From NCBI GenBank assembly GCA_946480605.1, contig CAMLKW010000041.1, positions 1 to 24,154 on the forward strand: DNA of 24,154 bases. Reading direction: 5' to 3'. Made by a program: the position numbers and the translations under genes. Below the pieces are notes generated by a model. It made no database searches. It worked only from the letters and a program-made list of their open reading frames with translations, and was not told the origin of the DNA. This DNA is from an uncultured Roseateles sp. Its GTDB lineage: Bacteria > Pseudomonadota > Gammaproteobacteria > Burkholderiales > Burkholderiaceae. Within the stretch, counting starts at the first letter, position 1. Each line of letters starts with the position of its first letter. Below, in pieces: positions 14,337 through 21,116 of this stretch.

Positions 14337-14498
14337 TTTTGGATTTCCCAGCCGTCAGTGCCTGACGGGCCGGAGCCGCCGTTCAACTCCCCCGCTTTGC
14401 CCTCGCCCGTTGGGTTCCCTCCAGGACACGTCGTCTTGCCCTGACGCCCCGCAGCCGGGCCGGCTGACGACTTCAACAGCAAAGACTGGAGACAAGGA

Positions 14499-15335
14499 AT
14501 GAACGGATTTCTGATGGCGCGCCGCCTGTGGCGTGGACTCGTGGCACTGGCGCTGGTGGCCGCCGCCGGCCAGGCCGCCGCCGCGCCGGGCGTGCGCACC
14601 GTGCCGGCGTGCACCAAGGTCAACATCAGCGCCACCATCGACGTGCCCGCCGGCACGACCTGGGACGGCGTGGCCAAGTACGGCAAGTGGGTCTGCCTGG
14701 TGGGCACGGCGTCCAACATGAAGGGCACGCAGAGCGAGAGCCAGATCCCGATGTTCAAGCTGAACAATGGCTCGACGGTCAAGAACGTCGTCATCGGCGA
14801 CGGCTCGCTGGGCAGCGGCACCAACCTGGCCGCCGGCGGCGCCGACGGCGTGCACTGCTACGGCGTGTGCAACATCACCAACGTGTACTGGGCCGACGTC
14901 GGCGAGGACGGCGCCACGGTGCGCAAGCTCAGCGGCGTGACCAGCAAGCTGACCATCAGCGGCGGCGCGGCCTTCAAGGCGGCCGACAAGCTGTTCCAGC
15001 ACAACAGCGACGGCACGCTGGTGATCCAGGACTTCTACGCCGACAACATCGGCAAGCTGGCCCGCTCCTGCGGCAACTGCTCCACGCAGTACGCCCGCAA
15101 GATCACCGTGACCAGCGTGCGCCTGGGCACCGTCAACTCTTCGGGCGTGGGCGTCAACAGCAGCTACGACAGCAAGTCGGGCATCGCCGGCAAGTACGAC
15201 GTGGCGACCATCACCGACCTGGTCTACGGCGGCTCCAAGGCCAAGTGCGAGGCCTTCGTCGGCACCGGTTCGGGCAACGAGCCGGTGAAGGACACCAACG
15301 CCAGCAACATCGCGCGCGCCTGCGTGTTCAAGTGA
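14499..15335 (+). CDS. Secreted pectate lyase, polysaccharide lyase family 3
   Basis: The 278-residue product has a signal peptide (MNGFLMARRLWRGLVALALV, cleavage near AAAA|PG). It then shows the PL3 parallel beta-helix pattern: IPMFKLNNGSTVKNVVIG, ADGVHCYGVCNITNVYWADV, GED, DKLFQHN, and LARSCGNCSTQYARK. PL3 enzymes cut polygalacturonate by calcium-dependent beta-elimination at high pH. By spacing against the Bacillus PL3 enzyme as I remember it, Asp116, Glu136 and Asp137 would be the calcium/acidic residues. Lys164 and Arg189 would be the catalytic pair. Arg142 stands where a lysine is usual. Cysteine content is high, fitting an exported disulfide-bonded enzyme. The ATG at 14499 has GGAG seven bases upstream. 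The TGA overlaps the ATG of the following gene, so the two are co-translated. Confidence 0.92.
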   Translation: MNGFLMARRLWRGLVALALVAAAGQAAAAPGVRTVPACTKVNISATIDVPAGTTWDGVAKYGKWVCLVGTASNMKGTQSESQIPMFKLNNGSTVKNVVIGDGSLGSGTNLAAGGADGVHCYGVCNITNVYWADVGEDGATVRKLSGVTSKLTISGGAAFKAADKLFQHNSDGTLVIQDFYADNIGKLARSCGNCSTQYARKITVTSVRLGTVNSSGVGVNSSYDSKSGIAGKYDVATITDLVYGGSKAKCEAFVGTGSGNEPVKDTNASNIARACVFK

Positions 15336-16129
15336 TGAGAATCCGTCCGCTGGCCTGGGCACTGGCCGCGGCGGCCGGCCTGGGGACGCTGACCCTCGGG
15401 CTGCCGGCCGCCGGGCCGGCCCGGCCGGCGGACGGCCCCGCCGTGGCGCCCACGCCGGTGCTGCAGATGATGGGGCTGGCCGCGCCCACCGCAGCCAACC
15501 CCGAGCCGCACGGTGTCACGACCTTGGGCGAGCCGACACTGAACCACTGGCTGGACCGACGCGAGTACGCACAGGCCGTGCTGGCACTGCAACGCGCACC
15601 GCTGGATGCCGCCACCCGGGAGCGGCTGCTGGAGGACCTGCTGGCCCGCTGGGCCGAGGCCGCCCCGGAGCAGGCCGCGCGCTGGGCGCTGACCACGCCC
15701 GGCCAGGCGGCGCTGCTGGCGCCGCTGCACGACCGCTGGCTGCAGCAGGACGCCCGCTCGGCCACGGTCTTCGCGCGCAGCCTGCCGGCCGGCGAACAGC
15801 GCCAGGCCCTGCTGGACGAAGGCCTGGCCCGCTGGACTGCGCAGGACGGCCAGGCCGCCCGCGACTGGCTGCGGTCCTACGCGCCGCAGCCCGAACTGGA
15901 TGAGGCCATCGCCCGCCACGCCAGCGCCGACGAACTGGCCCGCCACGCGCCGGCCGAAGCCATGGACCTGGTGGCCCGCATCGCCGCGCCGGAGCGCCGC
16001 TGGCAGGCCTGGCAGGCGCTGGCGCGCACCCTGCACGACATCGACCCCGACCAGGCCACCACACGGCTGTCTACGGCACCGGGCCTGTGGCCCGACGAAC
16101 GAGCGCGGCTGCTCGCCGAGCTGCGCTAG
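15335..16129 (+). CDS. Exported or membrane-anchored helical protein of unknown function, coupled to the pectate lyase
   Basis: The 264-residue product starts MRIRPLAWALAAAAGLGTLT, a signal peptide or N-terminal anchor, then has a Pro/Ala-rich linker to about residue 60. The remainder is helical with regularly spaced Trp and Leu-Pro turns: LDRREYAQAVLALQRAPLDA, ARWALTTPGQ, HDRWLQQDARSATVFARSLP, LARWTAQDGQAARDWLRSYA and RRWQAWQALARTLHDIDPDQ. This looks like degenerate helical-hairpin repeats of TPR/HEAT style, suited to protein binding. I do not recognise a named family. TGATG at 15333-15337 joins it to the PL3 gene. A chaperone, secretion helper or envelope scaffold role is conceivable but is a guess. 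Confidence 0.75.
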   Translation: MRIRPLAWALAAAAGLGTLTLGLPAAGPARPADGPAVAPTPVLQMMGLAAPTAANPEPHGVTTLGEPTLNHWLDRREYAQAVLALQRAPLDAATRERLLEDLLARWAEAAPEQAARWALTTPGQAALLAPLHDRWLQQDARSATVFARSLPAGEQRQALLDEGLARWTAQDGQAARDWLRSYAPQPELDEAIARHASADELARHAPAEAMDLVARIAAPERRWQAWQALARTLHDIDPDQATTRLSTAPGLWPDERARLLAELR

Positions 16130-16151
16130 CCGCCCCATCACCTGCACTCAT

Positions 16152-16177
16152 ACCCGCATGGCCGACCCGCATGGCCG
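16152..16177 (+). repeat. Perfect 13-bp tandem direct repeat upstream of the amidase gene
   Basis: ACCCGCATGGCCG occurs twice back to back (16152-16164 and 16165-16177). The second copy also pairs with TGCGGG at 16179-16184 through CCCGCA (16166-16171). It lies in the 102-base gap between the helical-protein gene and the amidase gene. Confidence 0.6.
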
Positions 16178-16217
16178 CTGCGGGCCGGCCCCGAGCCGGG
16201 CGGGCGATGTGCGCTGC

Positions 16218-16223
16218 AACAAT
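16218..16223 (+). promoter_or_regulatory. Candidate -10 element of the amidase-transporter operon
   Basis: AACAAT in the context CTGCAACAATCGCC resembles a -10 box and would place the transcript start at about 16230, two bases from the ATG at 16232. No ribosome-binding site is visible, so a leaderless or nearly leaderless mRNA is possible. No good -35 is seen. Confidence 0.3.
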
Positions 16224-16231
16224 CGCCCCCC

Positions 16232-17158
16232 ATGACCTCGATCGTCCGCGTCCTTGCCGCCGCACTCGCGCTGCTGCTCAGCGCCTGTGCCAGCGTGCCC
16301 ACACCCACCGCACCGGCCGCACCCCAGGCCGACACGCCGCCCCCGCCGCTGTACACGCCGGCCGGCACGCTGCGCGCGCCGCAGATCGAACGCAGCTACA
16401 CCTCGCAGAACCAGGACAGCCGCAGCCTGTTCATCGTGCTGCACTACACGGTGCTGGACTGGGAGAAATCGCTGAAGGTGCTGACCACCGGCGGCCAGGT
16501 GTCCAGCCACTACCTGGTGCGCGACAAGCCGGCCATCAGCTATGCGCTGGTGGACGAGAACCGCCGCAGCTGGCATGCCGGCGCCAGCTTCTGGGGCGGC
16601 CACAGCAACCTGAACTCGTCGTCCATCGGCATCGAGATCGTCAACGCCGGCTATGTGGACGGCCCGGGCGGCCGTGTCTACGCGCCGTTCCCGCAGGCCC
16701 AGGTGGACGAGGTCATCGCGCTGGTGCGCGACATCCAGAAGCGTCACAAGGTGCGGCCCGAGCGCATCATCGGCCACGCCGACATCGCGCCCGGCCGCAA
16801 GCAGGACCCCGGCCCCAACTTCCCGTGGAAGCAGCTGGCCGACGCCGGGCTGATCCCGTGGCCGGACGGCCCCGCGGTGCTGGTGAAGACGCTGGAGCAC
16901 GAGGTGGCGCCGCGCGACATCAGCTGGCTGCAGGACCGGCTCGCGCGCATCGGCTACAACGTGTCGCGCTCGGGGCAGATGGACACGCTGACCCAGTCAG
17001 TCGTCTCGACCTTCCAGATGAAGTACCGGCCGCGCGACATCTCGGGCACGGTGGACGCCGAGACCGCCGCGCTGATCGAGGTGGCGTCCACGCCGGCCAC
17101 GATGCGCGTGACCGGTGCCGCCGAGGGCGAGACCCGGCCCTACACCTCGCGCTGGTGA
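16232..17158 (+). CDS. amiD: AmiD-like N-acetylmuramoyl-L-alanine amidase lipoprotein
   Basis: The 308-residue product is a lipoprotein (lipobox LLSAC, Cys19) with a Pro/Ala linker, an Amidase_2 domain (about residues 65-200) and a C-terminal peptidoglycan-binding domain (about 225-285: ISWLQDRLARIGYNVSRSGQ, TQSVVSTFQM). Zinc ligands are His71 (IVLHYT), His182 (GHADIAPGRK) and Asp192 (QDPGPNFPW). Catalytic Glu135 is in SIGIEIVNAG. Spacing and order match E. coli AmiD, an outer-membrane lipoprotein that removes stem peptides from intact and anhydro-muropeptides. It begins a run of five overlapping genes: its TGA overlaps the ATG of a peptide permease gene at 17156-17160. The genes that follow are a peptide importer, which suggests that released cell-wall peptides are taken up. 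Confidence 0.93.
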   Translation: MTSIVRVLAAALALLLSACASVPTPTAPAAPQADTPPPPLYTPAGTLRAPQIERSYTSQNQDSRSLFIVLHYTVLDWEKSLKVLTTGGQVSSHYLVRDKPAISYALVDENRRSWHAGASFWGGHSNLNSSSIGIEIVNAGYVDGPGGRVYAPFPQAQVDEVIALVRDIQKRHKVRPERIIGHADIAPGRKQDPGPNFPWKQLADAGLIPWPDGPAVLVKTLEHEVAPRDISWLQDRLARIGYNVSRSGQMDTLTQSVVSTFQMKYRPRDISGTVDAETAALIEVASTPATMRVTGAAEGETRPYTSRW

Positions 17159-18171
17159 TGCTGGGCTTCCTGCTCAAACGCCTGGCCACGCTGGTGCCGA
17201 CGCTGATCGGCATCACCCTCGTCGCCTTCGGTCTGATCCGCCTGGTGCCGGGCGACCCCATCGAGGTCATGATGGGCGAACGCCGGCTGGACCCCGAGGC
17301 CCACGCCGCGCTGGTCAAGCGCATGGGGCTGGACCAGCCGCTGCCGGTGCAGTACGCGGACTACGTCGGCAAGCTGCTCCAGGGTGATCTGGGCGAGAGC
17401 CTGGTCAGCCGCGAGCCGGTCAGCAAGGAGTTCGTCGCGCTGTTCCCGGCGACCGTGGAGCTGGCCGCGGCGGCGCTGCTGTTCGCGGTGAGCCTGGGGC
17501 TGCTGCTGGGCGTCAGCGCGGGGCTCAAGCGCGGCTCGCTGCTGGACCAGGGCGTCATGGGCACGGCGACGGTGGGCTATTCGATGCCGGTGTTCTGGTG
17601 GGGGCTGATCCTCATCATGTACTTCTCGGTCAACCTGGGCTGGACGCCGGTGTCGGGCCGCATCGGCATCGAGTACGACCCCGAGCGGGTGACCGGCTTC
17701 ATGCTGATCGACGCGTGGCTGTCGGGCGAGGAAGGCGCGTTCAAGTCGGCCGTCATGCACCTGATCCTGCCGGCGCTGGTGCTGGGCACGAGCACGCTGG
17801 CGGTGGTGGCGCGCATGACACGTTCCAGCATGCTGGAGGTGCTGCGCGAGGACTATGTGCGCACGGCGCGCGCCAAGGGCCTGTCGCCCACGCGCGTGGT
17901 GGTGGTGCATGCGCTGCGCAACGCGCTGATCCCGGTGCTGACCGTGGTGGGCCTGCAGACCGGCAGCCTGCTGGCCGGCGCCGTGCTGACCGAGACCATC
18001 TTCAGCTGGCCCGGCATCGGCAAGTGGTTGATCGACTCCATCGCGCGGCGCGACTACCCAGTCGTGCAGGCCGGCATCCTGATCTCGGCGCTGACCTTCA
18101 TCGTCGTGAACCTGGTGGTCGATGTGCTGTACGGCGTGGTGAATCCGCGCATCCGTGGAGGTGGCCATTGA
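17158..18171 (+). CDS. dppB: Dipeptide/oligopeptide ABC transporter permease, DppB/OppB type
   Basis: The 337-residue product is an inner-membrane permease with six main membrane segments. It starts MLGFLLKRLATLVPTLIGIT and contains the family signature RLVPGDPIEVMMGE. The cytoplasmic coupling (EAA) loop is EDYVRTARAKGL, followed by LRNALIPVLTVVG. The C-terminus reads VDVLYGVVNPRIR. Length matches DppB. The start overlaps the amidase stop codon by one base. It would pair with the next permease to form the channel of a nickel/peptide/opine-class importer. Confidence 0.95.
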   Translation: MLGFLLKRLATLVPTLIGITLVAFGLIRLVPGDPIEVMMGERRLDPEAHAALVKRMGLDQPLPVQYADYVGKLLQGDLGESLVSREPVSKEFVALFPATVELAAAALLFAVSLGLLLGVSAGLKRGSLLDQGVMGTATVGYSMPVFWWGLILIMYFSVNLGWTPVSGRIGIEYDPERVTGFMLIDAWLSGEEGAFKSAVMHLILPALVLGTSTLAVVARMTRSSMLEVLREDYVRTARAKGLSPTRVVVVHALRNALIPVLTVVGLQTGSLLAGAVLTETIFSWPGIGKWLIDSIARRDYPVVQAGILISALTFIVVNLVVDVLYGVVNPRIRGGGH

Positions 18172-19061
18172 GCGCCGTGCTGATTGAGCGCCAGCCACCC
18201 GGCCCTGCGCAAGAGTTCTGGCTTGGCTTCACGGCCAACCGCGGCGCGTTCATCGCGCTGATCGTGTTCGCCGTCATCGCGCTGGCGGCGCTGTTCGCAC
18301 CGCTGATCGCGCCGTACAGCCCCATCGAGCAGTACCGCGACCACATGCTGACGCCGCCCGTGTGGGCCGAGGGCGGCAGCGCGCGCTTCCTGCTGGGCAC
18401 CGACGAGCTGGGCCGCGACATGCTGAGCCGGCTACTGCACGGCGGGCGCACGTCGCTGGGCATAGGCCTGGCGGCGGTGACGCTGTCGCTGCTGCCCGGC
18501 GTGCTGCTGGGCCTGCTGGCCGCGTTCTTCCAGCGCTGGCTGTCGCCGGCCATCATGCGCGTGATGGACATCGTGCTGGCCCTGCCCTCGCTGCTGCTGG
18601 CCATCTGCGTCATCACCATCCTCGGCCCCGGCCTGATCAACACCGTCATCGCCATCGCCATCGGCGCGCTGCCCGGCTATGTGCGGCTGACGCGCGCCGC
18701 CGCGCTGGCCGAGATCGGCCGCGACTACGTGACCGCCAGCCGCGTGGCCGGCGCCGGCGTGTGGCGGCTGATGTTCATCACCGTGCTGCCCAACTGCATG
18801 GCGCCGCTGATCGTCAACGCAACGCTGTCGTTCTCGTCGGCCATCCTGGAGACGGCCGGCCTGGGCTTCCTGGGCCTGGGCGTGCAGGCGCCGACGCCCG
18901 AGTGGGGCACCATGCTGTCGGCCGCACGCGACTACATCACGCGCGCGCCGTGGGTGGTCACGCTGCCGGGGCTGACCATCCTCGTCACGGTGCTGTCCAT
19001 CAACCTGATGGGCGACGGGCTGCGCGATGCGCTGGACCCGAAGCTGAAGAAAGTCGCTTGA
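18168..19061 (+). CDS. dppC: Dipeptide/oligopeptide ABC transporter permease, DppC/OppC type, TTG start
   Basis: The 297-residue product is the second permease. It has an N-terminal OppC-type segment ([20 protein letters not shown]), the periplasmic [20 protein letters not shown] signature, and the coupling loop [14 protein letters not shown]. The end has [20 protein letters not shown] and [16 protein letters not shown]. The start is TTG 18168, overlapping the previous TGA as TTGA. GGAGG at 18157-18161 is six bases upstream and supports this codon. Its own TGA overlaps the next ATG by one base. Confidence 0.95.
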   Translation: MSAVLIERQPPGPAQEFWLGFTANRGAFIALIVFAVIALAALFAPLIAPYSPIEQYRDHMLTPPVWAEGGSARFLLGTDELGRDMLSRLLHGGRTSLGIGLAAVTLSLLPGVLLGLLAAFFQRWLSPAIMRVMDIVLALPSLLLAICVITILGPGLINTVIAIAIGALPGYVRLTRAAALAEIGRDYVTASRVAGAGVWRLMFITVLPNCMAPLIVNATLSFSSAILETAGLGFLGLGVQAPTPEWGTMLSAARDYITRAPWVVTLPGLTILVTVLSINLMGDGLRDALDPKLKKVA

Positions 19062-20011
19062 TGGCGCTTTTGGAGATCAAGAACCTGCGCGTGCGGTTCG
19101 GCAACTTTCCCGCCGTGGACGGCGTGGACCTGTCCGTTGATGCCGGCGAGCTGCTGGGCATCGTGGGTGAGTCCGGGTCCGGCAAGTCGGTCGGCATGCT
19201 GGCCGTGATGGGTCTCATCGACGCGCCGGGTGTGGTGAGCGCCGACGTGATGGAATTCAATGGCCGCGACCTGTTGAAGCTGTCGCCGCGCGAGCGCCGC
19301 GCCCTGATCGGCCGCGACGTGGCCATGGTGTTCCAGGACGCGCTGACCAGCCTCAACCCCAGCTACACGGTCGGCGCGCAGATCGCCGAGGTGCTGAAGG
19401 CGCACCTGGGCCTGCGCGGCTCGGCGGCGAAGCAGCGAGTCGTCGAACTGCTGGAGCAGGTCGAGATCCCCGACGCGGCCAACCGCGCCAGCGCCTATCC
19501 GCACCAGCTGTCCGGCGGCATGAACCAGCGCGTGATGATCGCGATGGCCATCGCCTGCGGCCCCAAGCTGCTGATCGCCGACGAGCCGACCACGGCGCTG
19601 GACGTGACCATCCAGGCCCAGATCATGGCGCTGCTGCTGAAGCTGCAGCGCGAGCAGGGCATGGGGCTGATCATGATCACGCACGACCTCGCGGTGGTGG
19701 CCGAGATGGCCCAGCGCGTGGCCGTCATGTACGCCGGCCAGGTGGTCGAGACCGGCCCGGTGCCGGCCCTGTTCGACGCGCCACGCCACCCGTACACCAA
19801 CGCGCTGCTGGCCGCGATTCCCGAGCACAACAAGGGTGCCACGCGGCTGTCCGCCCTGCCCGGCATCGTGCCCGGCGCACTGGACCGGCCGGCGGGCTGT
19901 CTGCTGAGCCCGCGCTGCCCGCGCGTGCAGCCACGTTGCGCCGCCGAGCGGCCAACGCTCGAACAGGGCGTGCGCTGCTTCTACCCGGTCGAGGCTGCCA
20001 CCCATGTCTGA
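19061..20011 (+). CDS. dppD: Peptide ABC transporter ATPase, DppD/OppD type
   Basis: The 316-residue ATPase has Walker [12 protein letters not shown]-loop [11 protein letters not shown], signature LSGGMNQRV, Walker [14 protein letters not shown] and switch histidine MITHDL. The C-terminal oligopeptide-transporter extension contains [13 protein letters not shown] and a cysteine cluster, [16 protein letters not shown], which in related proteins can bind an iron-sulfur cluster. It is cytoplasmic and would form a heterodimer with the next ATPase. The start overlaps the previous stop (TGATG), and the end overlaps the next start by eight bases. Confidence 0.96.
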   Translation: MALLEIKNLRVRFGNFPAVDGVDLSVDAGELLGIVGESGSGKSVGMLAVMGLIDAPGVVSADVMEFNGRDLLKLSPRERRALIGRDVAMVFQDALTSLNPSYTVGAQIAEVLKAHLGLRGSAAKQRVVELLEQVEIPDAANRASAYPHQLSGGMNQRVMIAMAIACGPKLLIADEPTTALDVTIQAQIMALLLKLQREQGMGLIMITHDLAVVAEMAQRVAVMYAGQVVETGPVPALFDAPRHPYTNALLAAIPEHNKGATRLSALPGIVPGALDRPAGCLLSPRCPRVQPRCAAERPTLEQGVRCFYPVEAATHV

Positions 20012-20954
20012 ACTCCTGTTGGAAGCCACCGACCTGGCCCGCCACTACAGCGTCGCCCGCGGCCTGTTCAAGCCCAAGGCCACCGTGAAGGCGCTGAACG
20101 GCGTCAGCTTCAAGCTCGCGCCGAAGAAGACGCTGGCCGTCGTCGGCGAGTCCGGCTGCGGCAAGAGCACGCTGGCGCGCCAGCTGACGCTGATCGAGCC
20201 GCCCACGCGCGGCACGCTGAAGATCCGCGGTGTGGACACGGCCGGCGCCGACCTGCGCGCGCTGCGCCGCGACGTGCAGATGGTGTTCCAGAACCCGTTC
20301 GCGTCGCTGAACCCGCGCAAGACCATCGCCACCACGCTGGCCGAGCCGCTGCTGATCAACACACCGCTGTCCGCCGCCGAGCGCCAGGAGCGCGTGGCCC
20401 AGCTGGCCGCCAAGGTGGGCCTGCGCCCCGAGCACCTGCGCCGCTATCCACACATGTTCTCGGGCGGCCAGCGCCAGCGCATCGCGATCGCGCGGGCCAT
20501 GATCCTGAACCCGGGCATCGTCGTCGCCGACGAGCCGGTCAGCGCGCTGGACGTGTCCATCCAGGCCCAGATCCTGAACCTGTTCATGGACCTGCAGGAC
20601 GAGTTCGGCACCGGGTATGTGTTCATCTCCCATAACCTCAGCGTCGTCGAGCATGTGGCCGACGAGGTCATGGTGATGTACCTGGGCGCGGCCGTCGAGG
20701 TGGGCGCGAAGAAGACGCTGTTCGCGCAGCCGCTGCACCCGTACACGCGCGCGCTGATGAGCGCCACGCCGGCGCTGCGCAAGGCCGACCGGCGCGAGCG
20801 CATCGTCATCCACGGCGAGCTGCCCAGCCCGCTGAACCCGCCGTCGGGCTGCAGCTTCCACAAGCGCTGCCCGCTGGCGGTGCCGCGCTGCGCCGACGAG
20901 GTGCCGCTGCTGCGCGAGGTGGATGGCCGCCGGGTCGCCTGTCACGTCGCGTAA
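20004..20954 (+). CDS. dppF: Peptide ABC transporter ATPase, DppF/OppF type
   Basis: The 316-residue ATPase carries Walker [12 protein letters not shown]-loop [11 protein letters not shown], signature FSGGQRQRI, Walker [14 protein letters not shown] and switch histidine FISHNL. The C-terminal region has [12 protein letters not shown] and [16 protein letters not shown]. It closes the operon: amidase, two permeases, two ATPases. No substrate-binding protein gene is present, so the binding protein must be encoded elsewhere. A hairpin follows the stop codon immediately. Confidence 0.96.
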   Translation: MSELLLEATDLARHYSVARGLFKPKATVKALNGVSFKLAPKKTLAVVGESGCGKSTLARQLTLIEPPTRGTLKIRGVDTAGADLRALRRDVQMVFQNPFASLNPRKTIATTLAEPLLINTPLSAAERQERVAQLAAKVGLRPEHLRRYPHMFSGGQRQRIAIARAMILNPGIVVADEPVSALDVSIQAQILNLFMDLQDEFGTGYVFISHNLSVVEHVADEVMVMYLGAAVEVGAKKTLFAQPLHPYTRALMSATPALRKADRRERIVIHGELPSPLNPPSGCSFHKRCPLAVPRCADEVPLLREVDGRRVACHVA

Positions 20955-20971
20955 GCCCCGCCGAGCGGGGC
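20955..20971 (+). terminator. GC-rich hairpin ending the amidase-peptide transporter operon
   Basis: GCCCCGC (20955-20961) and GCGGGGC (20965-20971) form a perfect seven-base-pair stem with a CGA loop, starting right after the TAA of dppF. There is no T-tract, but position and strength fit an operon end. Confidence 0.5.
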
Positions 20972-21116
20972 GGCCATAACCGCCATACATGCCCGGCGGC
21001 GATACCGTGATGCATGGAGTGTTGTTGCAGTGCCGACTTCCAGTGGTTGACCTGAGTCATGCATGGGCTTGCCTCGCAAGAATCTTTGCATTCGGCAACG
21101 CAAGGACAAAACGACC
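20972..21116 (+). promoter_or_regulatory. Leader of the large TonB receptor gene with paired ATGCATGG sites
   Basis: The gap holds two copies of ATGCATGG (21010-21017 and 21059-21066), 49 bases apart, each containing the palindrome ATGCAT. It also has a possible -35 TTGACC (21047-21052) without a matching -10. AAGGA at 21102-21106 is the ribosome-binding site for the ATG at 21117. No operator family can be named. Confidence 0.3.

Larger units (their letters stand above)
14223..14498 (+). promoter_or_regulatory. Regulatory region of the pectate lyase unit
   Basis: No gene fits this 276-base gap. It starts with a short GGCCC/GGGCC hairpin (14223-14234) after DUF2894. It then becomes distinctly AT-richer, which is unusual in this window, from about 14270 to 14350, where the palindromes listed separately lie. 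The rest, to the ATG at 14499, is a leader with GGAG (14488-14491) seven bases before the start codon. I cannot identify a convincing -35/-10 pair. Confidence 0.5.

Noticed and set aside
16152..16177. Tandem 13-mer as the start of a CRISPR or an attachment site
   Set aside because: Only two abutting copies exist, with no spacer, cas gene, integrase or tRNA nearby.
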